A DNA stretch of 15,775 bases from Aquificota bacterium. Lineage in GTDB: Bacteria; Thermosulfidibacterota; Thermosulfidibacteria; Thermosulfidibacterales; Thermosulfidibacteraceae. The stretch spans positions 1-15,775 of the forward strand of contig WGAU01000026.1 in assembly GCA_015494645.1 (NCBI GenBank). Direction: 5' to 3'. This document shows positions 1 through 7,346 of this stretch, piece after piece; position 1 is the first letter of the stretch, and each line of letters starts with the position of its first letter. Under the pieces are notes generated by a model. The model saw only the letters and a program-made list of their open reading frames with translations, searched no databases and was not told the DNA's origin. The position numbers and the translations under genes were made by a program.

Positions 1-395
1 ACCCTTCCCACCCTTAATATCTTGTACACAAAAAAAGCAGAAAGCAGCAAAAGAACAAGAACAAAAGCAAAGGTAAACTTTCCAATGCCCACCCTTAATG
101 TGCTCCTCTTAACCGGAATGGACACTATCTCAGGCTTAATTTCCTTATCAGACACACACTCAGATACAGCCCGAATCATCTCCTCTGCATCAAGCCCCAG
201 CTTAACACATATTTTCTTGAGGAAAGCCTTCACATAAACCATCTCCGGCAACGATTCCCAATTCCGTCTCTCAAGAGCCTCAAGAAAAGAGAGAGGAACA
301 TTGGCATCTTCAACAAACTCTTCCAACGAAGAGTAACGACCGTATATAGCTTCAAAAAGTTCTTTGATCTTGGCCTCGCATCTATTCCCTTCCAC
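1..395 (-). CDS. RodZ-like protein, N-terminal part (runs off left edge)
   Basis: The first 131 codons are present; the C-terminus lies outside the window. Residues about 25-80 match the second half of the HTH_25 domain of RodZ-type proteins: VPLSFLEALERRNWESLP, then MVYVKAFLKKICVKLGLD, which corresponds to the usual 'P..VYVRGFLR.YA..LGLD' signature. A basic stretch (VKRST) then leads into one transmembrane segment (FTFAFVLVLLLLSAFFVY). This is the cytoplasmic-HTH plus single-TM layout of RodZ, which links MreB to the envelope in rod-shaped cells. The start chosen is GTG at 395, with GGAGGGG 5 nt upstream; it overlaps the 3' end of the radical SAM gene by 14 bp, so translation is probably coupled. 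An ATG at 381 exists in another frame but hits a stop after nine codons. Family membership is fairly secure. Orthology with RodZ itself is inference, because the periplasmic domain is not visible. Confidence 0.75.
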   Translation of the reverse strand, partial: MEGNRCEAKIKELFEAIYGRYSSLEEFVEDANVPLSFLEALERRNWESLPEMVYVKAFLKKICVKLGLDAEEMIRAVSECVSDKEIKPEIVSIPVKRSTLRVGIGKFTFAFVLVLLLLSAFFVYKILRVGR

Positions 396-1275
396 CAAAT
401 CCCCTCCAGAGACCCAGCTTCTCAGCGTATCTCACAACCTCTTGATACTCCCAAAGATAAGGCCTTCTGGCAATTTCCCTGTGCTGAGATGCTTTAAACA
501 AAGGGCGATACTGAAACATTATATTTACATAGCTGTCCCTTGAAAGAGATGCTACAAATTCAAGTATCCTCTTTGAATCCTCCACATGATCCGGCATAAC
601 AAGATGCCTTATCAAAAGGCCCCTCACGGCCAACCCATTCTCAACCACCAAATCACTCACCTGTCTGTGCATCTCCTTTACAACTTCCCTCACAACCCCT
701 GGATAATCAGGCGCATTGAGAAACCTCTCACAAGAGCTTTTATCAAAGAACTTTATATCAGGCATGTATATATCTATCAAACCATCAAGTTTCTTGATAA
801 CCCACAACGACTCGTACCCACCACAGTTGTAAACCACAGGTATCTTCAAGCCCTTCAGGGCAGCTTTATATAGAGCCTTTAATATATTGGGAACATAATG
901 AGTGGGAGTAACCAAGTTTATGTTATGACATCCCCTTCTCTGAAGGGAAAGCATAAACTCACACAACTCCTCTTCGCCTATAACCTCGCCGTAGCCTAAG
1001 TGGGAAATATCGTAGTTTTGACAGAAAACACACAGAAGGTTGCAAAAGGTAAAAAAGACGGTTCCCGATCCTCCCAAACCCACCAGAGGCGGCTCCTCCC
1101 CGTAATGGGGACCGTAGGAAGAAACCGCAAGCTGGGCAGGTGCCCTACAGTAACCCACCTTTCTGAATCTGTTAACACCACACTCCCTCGGACACAATCT
1201 ACAGTTGGACAGAACCTCGTAAAGCTCTTCAACCCTTTCCTTCAATAGTGCAAGATTATCCAAATATAAGGGCAC
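382..1275 (-). CDS. PflA-like radical SAM protein (COG1313/PflX type)
   Basis: A 297-residue protein with the radical SAM cluster motif CX3CX2C at C78, C82, C85 (FCNLLCVFCQN). It is preceded by a Cys-rich N-terminal region (C25, C28, C32, C43; 'NCRLCPRECGVNR...GYC') typical of the COG1313 'PflX' branch of pyruvate-formate-lyase-activating-enzyme relatives. The family is expected to bind a 4Fe-4S cluster and S-adenosylmethionine and to make a 5'-deoxyadenosyl radical. Its substrate is generally not known, and nothing here identifies one: neither a glycyl-radical enzyme nor an AMMECR1/Memo partner lies nearby. The start is GTG, with GGAG 6 nt upstream and 3 bp after the stop of the TPR lipoprotein gene. 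Length is normal for the family. Function beyond radical SAM chemistry is unknown. Confidence 0.88.
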   Translation of the reverse strand: MPLYLDNLALLKERVEELYEVLSNCRLCPRECGVNRFRKVGYCRAPAQLAVSSYGPHYGEEPPLVGLGGSGTVFFTFCNLLCVFCQNYDISHLGYGEVIGEEELCEFMLSLQRRGCHNINLVTPTHYVPNILKALYKAALKGLKIPVVYNCGGYESLWVIKKLDGLIDIYMPDIKFFDKSSCERFLNAPDYPGVVREVVKEMHRQVSDLVVENGLAVRGLLIRHLVMPDHVEDSKRILEFVASLSRDSYVNIMFQYRPLFKASQHREIARRPYLWEYQEVVRYAEKLGLWRGFGGRE

Positions 1276-1278
1276 CTT

Positions 1279-2028
1279 TCACTCCAAGCTGTTCAGATAG
1301 ACGTAAGCCCTTTTAGCCCAAGATGTGGAAGGGTAGTCTTTGACCAAACCCTTAAGCATCTTTTTTGCCCCCTCCACGTCCCCTTCCCTTATCATCATCA
1401 AGGCATTGAAGAAAATTACACCCGGACTTTCAACTCCAGCCGCCTTTGCATCATACAACAAATTCTTTATAGATGCGAAGTCCCTTTTTTTTAAATAGTA
1501 GTCCATCAACCTTTCATAAGCAGGAGCGTAGCGAACGTTGTACCTTATAGCCTTGTTCAAAGCATCCAACGCCTCTCTATTCCGCCCCATGGCAAAGTAT
1601 GCCTCAGCCATGTTGTAGTAAGCCCTCTCTGGAAAAAGATAGTACGGGTTGTCAAGGGCTTTCTTAGCCGCCTCAAGAGCCTTTCCGTAATCTTTAAGTC
1701 TCAAATAACACGCGGAAAGATTGGTCCAAGCAGGGGAAAAATTATCGTCCAAAGACACAGCTTTCAAAAACCAATCCTTAGCCCCCATCACATCATCCAA
1801 CCCCATAAAAGCAAGCCCTAAAAGGTTGTAAACTTCTGGAGATTCTCTGATCTCTTTAGCTTTTAGAGCTTCAACATAAGCCTGCTTGAAGTCTGAAGCC
1901 CTCAGGTGAGCCTGTGCTAACTCCAAGTGGATCTTATACTTTTCCAAAAGGGCACTCTCAGTACTTCCAACACCACGATAGGCACATGAGATCAAAGTAA
2001 GTAGCAACAGAACAGCCAAGAGCCTCAC
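1279..2028 (-). CDS. TPR-repeat lipoprotein, PilF/PilW-like
   Basis: A 249-residue protein. It has a short hydrophobic signal (RLLAVLLLLTLISC) ending in a lipobox LISC with the lipidated Cys at position 15, followed by at least five TPR-like helical repeats between about residues 30 and 220 (for example SPEVYNLLGLAFMGLDD, SPAWTNLSACYLRLKDYGKA, ERAYYNMAEAYFAMGRNREA). This layout matches PilF/PilW outer-membrane lipoproteins, which help assemble the type IV pilus secretin. The presence of pilC in the same gene train supports a pilus role but does not prove it; other TPR lipoproteins such as BamD-like or NlpI-like ones look alike at this resolution. The start is GTG overlapping the dppC stop (GTGA), a coupled junction with only a weak ribosome-binding site. 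Confidence 0.8.
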   Translation of the reverse strand: MRLLAVLLLLTLISCAYRGVGSTESALLEKYKIHLELAQAHLRASDFKQAYVEALKAKEIRESPEVYNLLGLAFMGLDDVMGAKDWFLKAVSLDDNFSPAWTNLSACYLRLKDYGKALEAAKKALDNPYYLFPERAYYNMAEAYFAMGRNREALDALNKAIRYNVRYAPAYERLMDYYLKKRDFASIKNLLYDAKAAGVESPGVIFFNALMMIREGDVEGAKKMLKGLVKDYPSTSWAKRAYVYLNSLE

Positions 2029-2855
2029 TTTTCACTTCCCCTCAACCTCGGATCCAAGACATCTCTTAATCCCTCACCCAAAAGATTACATCCCAAAACC
2101 GTTATCAAAATGGCGCAGCCCGGGAAAAAGGAAAGCCACCAAGCTATCTGTATAGTATCTTTGCCTGATGCTAAAATACTTCCCCAGCTTGGAGTAGGAG
2201 GTTGAACTCCGATTCCTAAAAAACTCAAGGCGCTTTCCACCAAAACCGCAGAGCCTACCCCTAAAGTGGCAGCCACAAGAACAGGTCCCATGGAATTGGG
2301 AATGATATGCTTGGCTATTACCTTCCAATGGGAAAGACCTGAAATTTTGGCAGACAGAACAAACTCTCTCTCCCTGAGGGAAAGCACCTCTGCCCTAACC
2401 AAACGGGCAACTCCCATCCAAGAGGTAAGGCCTATAACCACCATAATATTTACAATACTTGGCTCCAACACAGAAATAACCGCAAGTATCAGAAAGAATG
2501 TAGGAAAGCACAGCATTATATCAACAAATCTCATTATGATCTCATCTATCCATCCACCAAAGTAGCCTGCCACAGCCCCCAAAAGGGTACCCACCAGTAC
2601 GGATATACCCACCGAGACTACGCCAACTTCCACCGAAACCCTGGCTCCCCATATGACCCTACTTAGCACATCCCTTCCCAAATGATCAGTGCCAAAAGGA
2701 TGCTTAAGGGAAGGGGGCATCAACACTTCCTTAGGATTTATAGCGGCGTAATCGTAAGGCGCTATTAAAGGCGCAAAAATAGCTACAAAGACCACCACAA
2801 AAACAATAACCAAACCCAAAAGAACAAGTCTGTTTCTCAAAAGGACCGAAAGCAC
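2025..2855 (-). CDS. dppC: ABC transporter permease, oligopeptide/dipeptide type (DppC/OppC family)
   Basis: A 276-residue inner-membrane permease. It has an N-terminal TM segment (LVLLGLVIVFVVVFVAIFAPLIAPYD), the family signature HPFGTDHLGRDVLSR, several further TM helices, and the cytoplasmic EAA loop (AKISGLSHWKVIAKHIIPN) that contacts the ATPase. The family forms a heterodimer with a DppB-type permease and works with two ATPases and a periplasmic substrate-binding protein to import peptides, nickel or related solutes. None of those partners is adjacent; the only DppB-type gene in the window is at 11496 on the other strand. The start is GTG, 13 bp after the NifU-like gene, with a poor ribosome-binding site. 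Substrate cannot be told from sequence. Confidence 0.92.
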   Translation of the reverse strand: MLSVLLRNRLVLLGLVIVFVVVFVAIFAPLIAPYDYAAINPKEVLMPPSLKHPFGTDHLGRDVLSRVIWGARVSVEVGVVSVGISVLVGTLLGAVAGYFGGWIDEIIMRFVDIMLCFPTFFLILAVISVLEPSIVNIMVVIGLTSWMGVARLVRAEVLSLREREFVLSAKISGLSHWKVIAKHIIPNSMGPVLVAATLGVGSAVLVESALSFLGIGVQPPTPSWGSILASGKDTIQIAWWLSFFPGCAILITVLGCNLLGEGLRDVLDPRLRGSEK

Positions 2856-2868
2856 CTTTAACTGATAA

Positions 2869-3090
2869 CTAAAGAGCTACAACCTCTTTCACCTCTGGCA
2901 CCATCTTCTTCAACGCATTCTCAACCCCTTGTTTGAGGGTAATCTGAGCAAAGGGGCAACCATGACAAGCTCCTGTCAAACGTACCTTCACCTGACCGTC
3001 GGAGGTCACCTCAACCAACTCAATATCCCCTCCGTCCGCTTGAAGATAGGGACGTATCTTCTCAATAGCTTCTTTCACCTTCTCTTCCAT
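2869..3090 (-). CDS. NifU-type C-terminal domain Fe-S scaffold (NfuA-like)
   Basis: A 73-residue stand-alone NifU C-terminal domain. It contains the conserved IRPYLQADGGDIELVEV segment and the CHGCP motif with cluster-ligating C42 and C45. Such proteins dimerise around a 4Fe-4S cluster and pass it to client enzymes; the radical SAM protein in the same gene train is a possible client, by inference. Length is typical for the minimal form. ATG start with a strong GGAGGTGG ribosome-binding site in the 13-bp gap after the TauE-like gene. Confidence 0.93.
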   Translation of the reverse strand: MEEKVKEAIEKIRPYLQADGGDIELVEVTSDGQVKVRLTGACHGCPFAQITLKQGVENALKKMVPEVKEVVAL

Positions 3091-3103
3091 AACCCACCTC
3101 CTA

Positions 3104-3895
3104 TTAATTGAAGAATATCCTTACAGCAACCACAATCAACAGGCAAGCAAACATCCTGCGCAGCAATTTTTTGGGCACGCTACCAGACAGCCTCGCTCCC
3201 AATTGAGCCCCTACTACCCCAAAAGGCACCACCACAAAAAGCGCAGGGATGTAAACAAACCCCAAAGTGTGCTTTGACACCCCCACTATTTTTAATCCTC
3301 CAAAGACATAGCCCAACGCAGCAAAGAAAGTGATAAAAGGAAGAAGAGTGCTTGACGTACCGACCGCCTCCACAGGAGAAAATCCCATGAATATCAGGGT
3401 AGGAACCGCTACTACACCTCCTCCAACCCCGAAAAAAGACGCAACCACTCCCGATAGAAGACCCACTCCAAAAAACAAACCTTTGGTTCTTTCCAAGATG
3501 CTTCTGCCCTCCTTAGGTTCAAAAAAAGCAAGGCGAAAAGCTGAAAAGAAAAGAAAAATAGCAAAAAGTTTTTTGAGGAATAATCCCGGAACGAAGCCCG
3601 CAAGCCAAGATCCCATAAAAGCACCCAGCACACCACCCAAAGCCAAAGGGAAAATCGCAGAGAGAGAAACATTTCCCAATCTCAAATGTGCTAAAGACCC
3701 TGAAAAGGTGAAAAAGAAAGCACAGGAAAGACTGGTAGCCATGGCCATGTGCACATAAAACTCTTCATGCAGCCCTAACTTAGGAAAAAGAAAGAGATAA
3801 GAGGGAACCATAACTATGCCCCCACCTATCCCAAGCAGACCAGAAAGAAAACCGGCAAGTAGTCCAACAACGGAAAAATAAAAAAGAGCTGTCAA
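3104..3895 (-). CDS. TauE/SafE-family sulfite/anion exporter-like permease
   Basis: A 263-residue polytopic membrane protein with the internal duplication typical of TauE/SafE (old DUF81). Each half carries a glycine-rich signature: GIGGGIVMVPSYLF near the N-terminus and GVGGGVVAVPTLIF in the second half. The family exports or imports small anions such as sulfite, sulfoacetate or sulfonates; the substrate here is unknown and no sulfur-metabolism gene is next to it. The start is TTG and overlaps the pilC stop (TTGA), with GGGAG about 10 nt upstream, so translation is probably coupled. No nearby ATG gives an intact first helix. Confidence 0.88.
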   Translation of the reverse strand: MTALFYFSVVGLLAGFLSGLLGIGGGIVMVPSYLFLFPKLGLHEEFYVHMAMATSLSCAFFFTFSGSLAHLRLGNVSLSAIFPLALGGVLGAFMGSWLAGFVPGLFLKKLFAIFLFFSAFRLAFFEPKEGRSILERTKGLFFGVGLLSGVVASFFGVGGGVVAVPTLIFMGFSPVEAVGTSSTLLPFITFFAALGYVFGGLKIVGVSKHTLGFVYIPALFVVVPFGVVGAQLGARLSGSVPKKLLRRMFACLLIVVAVRIFFN

Positions 3896-5100
3896 TGCAC
3901 CGTGGCTCCCAGTTTAAATATAGGAAGATAAAGGGCCACTACAATGGTTCCCACCATACCACCTATTATTATGAGCATGAGAGGCTCTATCATAGTGGTC
4001 AAGGCTTCAACTGCTGCGTCTACTTCCTCTTCGTAAAATTCCGCTACCTTTTCCAGCATCTCATCAAGACCACCGGTCTTTTCCCCAGCCGCTACCATCT
4101 CTATCACCAGAGGAGGATAAATGGGATTCTCCTTTAAAGCTTCTGAAAGCATCTCTCCCCGCGCTATCTTCTCTTTAGCCTCCATAAGCCCAGCCTCAAG
4201 CACCTTGTTACCCGAAGTCCTTGCCACTATCTCCAAGCCATCCATAATGTTGACACCGCTCCTGAGCATAGTAGACATGGTTCTTGCAAAACGAGCCACA
4301 GCCGTTTTCTTTATGAGGTTGCCAAAAAGGGGAACTCTCAGCTTAAAACCGTCCCAGAAGTAGCGAAAGCGTTCAAATCTCAAAGCTACAAAGAAAACCA
4401 CAAAAGAAACCAAAATACCAAGCATAATGTACTGAAAACTGTATTTAACCAAATCACTGAGAGCAATAACAAACTGTGTAAGGGCAGGAAGCTCCACCCC
4501 GCTCTCTTTAAATATCTTCGTAAAAGTGGGAACTACCTTTACCAGAAGGAAGATGAAAATTCCTATGGCCATGACTAATACCACAACAGGATAGATCATA
4601 GCGTTTCTAACCTTTCTTCTAAGGGCAAGCACCTTTTCAGCGGAGAAAGACCACCTCCTCAGCATAATATCCAGATCACCAGTAGTTTCACCAGCCTCAA
4701 CCATGCTCACATAGAGAGGAGGAAACACATCGGGATAATTCTTAAGAGCATCGGAAAACTTCATTCCAGCCTCAACACTGTCCACCACCCCGGAGAGCAC
4801 CTCTTTGAAGTAACGGTTCCTTATTTGGGCTGCTATGGCCTTGAGGGCTACAGGCAGAGAGATACCGGCTCCCACCATGGCGGCAAGCTGCCTGGTCATC
4901 AAGGTAAGTTCCTTTAAGGAAACCCTGCGAAACGGATTGAACTTAACCGAAAGATCAAAAAGGCCCCTTACAGGCTCTATGGTTAACGGAATTAATCCTT
5001 CTTCCCTTAGGATAGAAGCAACCTCTTTGGGACTTCCAGCCTCAATGGTCCCTTCAATCTGATCTCCAGAAAGATCCCTCGCTACGTATCTAAACTTCAC
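3892..5100 (-). CDS. pilC: Type IV pilus / type II secretion inner-membrane platform protein PilC/GspF
   Basis: A 402-residue protein with the full layout of the family. An N-terminal domain (FRYVARDLSGDQIEGTIEA) is followed by two copies of the GspF domain, recognisable by MTRQLAAMVGAGISLPVAL and MVEAGETTGDL in the first and FARTMSTMLRSGVNIMDGL and MVAAGEKTGGLDEML in the second, with TM helices after each and at the C-terminus (MIEPLMLIIIGGMVGTIVVALYLPIF). It sits in the inner membrane and couples the assembly ATPase to pilin extraction. No pilB, pilT or pilin gene is in the window, so it is a detached member. GTG start, overlapping the upstream LapA/LapB-like gene by 11 bp. The choice between PilC and GspF cannot be made from this protein alone; the PilF-like lipoprotein downstream favours the pilus. 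Confidence 0.93.
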   Translation of the reverse strand: MKFRYVARDLSGDQIEGTIEAGSPKEVASILREEGLIPLTIEPVRGLFDLSVKFNPFRRVSLKELTLMTRQLAAMVGAGISLPVALKAIAAQIRNRYFKEVLSGVVDSVEAGMKFSDALKNYPDVFPPLYVSMVEAGETTGDLDIMLRRWSFSAEKVLALRRKVRNAMIYPVVVLVMAIGIFIFLLVKVVPTFTKIFKESGVELPALTQFVIALSDLVKYSFQYIMLGILVSFVVFFVALRFERFRYFWDGFKLRVPLFGNLIKKTAVARFARTMSTMLRSGVNIMDGLEIVARTSGNKVLEAGLMEAKEKIARGEMLSEALKENPIYPPLVIEMVAAGEKTGGLDEMLEKVAEFYEEEVDAAVEALTTMIEPLMLIIIGGMVGTIVVALYLPIFKLGATVH

Positions 5101-6307
5101 CGTTAACTTTTAGTCTGAGAGTATCATAACCACCGCAGGAAGGGCACTTAGGAGACAAATGGGAAGAGGTGTAACCACAAAGGCCACAGATATAAACAAA
5201 AGCACCTCTCTTAGCCACCTCGTCTGCTTCTTGACATCCCTCTTCGTAACGCCCCAACCCCTTAAGGGCTTTGTACCTTACATACCTGCAAAGAGACTTT
5301 CCTTCTTTAACCTCCTCCACTGCTTTAAGAGCCTCTTCGTACATTCCCACCTCTGCATAAAGATAACCTTTGACCAAAGCAGCCCTGCTATCCTCCTGAG
5401 AAGCTGTCTTGCTTATAAAGTCCATAGTTCTCTTAGGATCCGCTCCCTCCTTTTTAATCACAATATCTATAAGCCAAAAGAGAAAGGACGGATCCTTTGT
5501 CTCCCTGTAAGCCTTCCTCAGAGCCTCTACAACATAGGCAGTATCCCCAAGCTTCACAAGGGCATCAATAGCCGGGACAAAATCCGACCTCTTCTTTAGA
5601 AGCTTCCTTAAACCCTTCACATCCCTTAAAGAGTAAAGCTCCTCTGTCTTGACCCCCAAAAAAAACTTCTCCGTAGTCTCACAAGGCGCCAACTTGAAAA
5701 TCCTTTCCGCCATAACCGAAGCAAAGGACCATTCCCCTATCTTCAAGGCTGCATCAACAGCCACCTTGAGAATAGAAAAGCTTAACTTGTCTTTGGGAAT
5801 GTCCTTAACTATAGCCACTATCTCGCTGAATCTACCCTCTTCAAAGAGATCTCTCAAAAACTCCGCTTCAAAAAGGGCTTCTCCTTGATCCATCTTGAGA
5901 TCAGAATGAAGCTCCTTGGCTTGTTCCAAATCTCCGTTCTCTCTTAAAAGCCTCCCATAAAGGGACACCATGTAAGGATCCTTTCCCACTTTAGAAACCT
6001 CAAGGAACTTCTGTGCCGCCTTTGAAGAGAAGCTTTCCTTCACCAAGAAGGCCTCTGTCATCTTCTCTTTAACCCTTCCTTGCCTTTTCAAGGCACTGGT
6101 CAGAGCCATAAGCCTTATATCTTTCAGCAAGTTTGCAACATAAGCCGCCACAAAACCTACAGCCACCGAAACCACCAGAAGCACAGCCATAGGCACAGTA
6201 AAGGAAAAACCCTTACTGAGAACCACGGTGACAGGTTGGGGATTCATAAGGGTCAAATAGACAAAAATCACCATAAAAAAGGCCACAGCCAAAAGCACCC
6301 TGAACAT
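5090..6307 (-). CDS. LapA-LapB-like fusion: two-TM anchor, TPR domain, rubredoxin-type zinc ribbon
   Basis: A 405-residue protein. Residues 3-22 and about 38-61 are two TM helices framing MNPQPVTVVLSKGFSFTVP, which resembles LapA (DUF1049/LapA_dom). The middle is a run of degenerate TPR-like helices. The C-terminus has paired CxxC motifs (C374, C377, C388, C391 in YICGLCGY...KCPSCGGYDTL), the rubredoxin-like metal site found at the end of LapB/YciM. In E. coli separate LapA and LapB proteins form an inner-membrane complex that steers LpxC to FtsH and so tunes lipopolysaccharide synthesis; a similar role is inference here. Start set at ATG 6307 because GGAGG lies 5 nt upstream; an in-frame TTG at 6319 would contain that ribosome-binding site. 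It begins 1 bp after the rsfS stop. Confidence 0.78.
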   Translation of the reverse strand: MFRVLLAVAFFMVIFVYLTLMNPQPVTVVLSKGFSFTVPMAVLLVVSVAVGFVAAYVANLLKDIRLMALTSALKRQGRVKEKMTEAFLVKESFSSKAAQKFLEVSKVGKDPYMVSLYGRLLRENGDLEQAKELHSDLKMDQGEALFEAEFLRDLFEEGRFSEIVAIVKDIPKDKLSFSILKVAVDAALKIGEWSFASVMAERIFKLAPCETTEKFFLGVKTEELYSLRDVKGLRKLLKKRSDFVPAIDALVKLGDTAYVVEALRKAYRETKDPSFLFWLIDIVIKKEGADPKRTMDFISKTASQEDSRAALVKGYLYAEVGMYEEALKAVEEVKEGKSLCRYVRYKALKGLGRYEEGCQEADEVAKRGAFVYICGLCGYTSSHLSPKCPSCGGYDTLRLKVNGEV

Positions 6308-6308
6308 G

Positions 6309-6662
6309 CTATCCTCCAACTTCTGTTAAACAGAACTCAGGAGCATCATCCCACAATCTGTCAAGATCGTAGAAAATCCGAGCAGATTCGGTAAAGATAT
6401 GAACCACCACATCCCCATAATCCATCAGAAGCCATTCGGAATTCTCGTATCCCTCAACGGACAGCGGATAAACACCCCTACTGGAAAACTGATAATCTAT
6501 CTCATCAGCCACAGCCCTCGCCTGCAAGGGAATATCCACGGTGCATATAACAAAAACATCACATACCGTGTTAAACTCTCGAAGATCTAACACTTTTATA
6601 TCCCTACCTTTTTTATCCTCTATAGCCTTCTTTATAAGCTGTACTTTTTCCTCTAAGCTCAT
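6309..6662 (-). CDS. rsfS: Ribosomal silencing factor RsfS
   Basis: A 117-residue RsfS/Iojap-family protein, typical length. It carries the family's core: DIKVLDLREFNTVCDVFVICT, then the conserved EGYENSEWLLMDYGDVVVHIFTESARIFYDLDRLWDDAP. RsfS binds ribosomal protein L14 on the free large subunit and blocks joining to the small subunit when nutrients are short. ATG start overlapping the nadD stop (ATGA) with AAGGGA upstream; nadD-rsfS is a widely conserved pair. No rlmH follows here; the LapA/LapB-like gene takes that place. Confidence 0.96.
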   Translation of the reverse strand: MSLEEKVQLIKKAIEDKKGRDIKVLDLREFNTVCDVFVICTVDIPLQARAVADEIDYQFSSRGVYPLSVEGYENSEWLLMDYGDVVVHIFTESARIFYDLDRLWDDAPEFCLTEVGG

Positions 6663-7342
6663 CTATACAGTCCCTTTTCCTTGATGTAACTCTCCACCTC
6701 TTTGGGTACGAGATACTTTATACTTTTCCCCTCCCTGATATACTTTCTTATCATAGTTGACGATATATCAATATGGATAACTGGAGTAAGGTATATCTTG
6801 GACTCCATCTTCTCCGATTCTAAGGTAAATATGCTAATTTCATCAAGCTTTTCGCATCCCCTATAGATAACAAAGGGGAGCCGTGTCTCCAGCTCTCTCA
6901 GGTAGTCCTCAAAGTCTCCCGCTCCCACTATCCTGCCAGGCCTCTCCATAACTATAAAATTGGTCATGGTAAAAATCTGCTCAGGAGCCCTCCAAGTATG
7001 TATCTGCATAAAGGCCTCAGAGCCTATGATAAAAAAGAGCTCAGCATCCGTTTGGGACTTTATCTCCCACAGGGTATCTATAGTGTAAGACTTCTCATCT
7101 CTTCTAAGCTCAATATCGGAAATACCAAACAAAGGGTTATCCTTCGTGGCAAGACGCACCATTTCTAATCTATCTTTTGAAGGAGCCACGTCCACAGACT
7201 TGTGGGGAGGGATGTTGGCAGGAATAAAAAGAACCATATCCAAGCCCAACCTATCCCTAACATTCTCCGCCGCTATCAAATGACCCACATGTATAGGGTT
7301 AAAGGTCCCGCCGAATATGCCCAATCTTTCTATATCTCCCAT
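6659..7342 (-). CDS. nadD: Nicotinate-nucleotide adenylyltransferase
   Basis: NaMN + ATP to deamido-NAD, the adenylation step in NAD synthesis. The protein of about 227 residues has the nucleotidyltransferase motif GIFGGTFNPIHVGHL (HVGH, equivalent to the HxGH signature) at its start and the second ATP-binding motif ISSTMIRKYIREG near the C-terminus. Either ATG 7342 or the immediately preceding in-frame GTG 7345 could start it; ATG is preferred because GGGAG is then 7 nt upstream. The start is 4 bp after the proA stop. Length is normal for the family. Confidence 0.96.
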   Translation of the reverse strand: MGDIERLGIFGGTFNPIHVGHLIAAENVRDRLGLDMVLFIPANIPPHKSVDVAPSKDRLEMVRLATKDNPLFGISDIELRRDEKSYTIDTLWEIKSQTDAELFFIIGSEAFMQIHTWRAPEQIFTMTNFIVMERPGRIVGAGDFEDYLRELETRLPFVIYRGCEKLDEISIFTLESEKMESKIYLTPVIHIDISSTMIRKYIREGKSIKYLVPKEVESYIKEKGLYR

Positions 7343-7346
7343 CACT

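Noticed and set aside
3330..3758. Plus-strand open frame of 142 codons, Lys/Pro-rich
   Set aside because: Antisense shadow of the TauE/SafE-like gene; the composition simply mirrors Gly- and Phe-rich codons of the membrane protein.
5159..5599. Plus-strand open frame of 146 codons
   Set aside because: Antisense to the LapA/LapB-like gene, with no start signal and no recognisable domain.
6308..6319. TTG 6319 as start of the LapA/LapB-like gene
   Set aside because: It would lie within the rsfS end and contain the GGAGG that serves ATG 6307.
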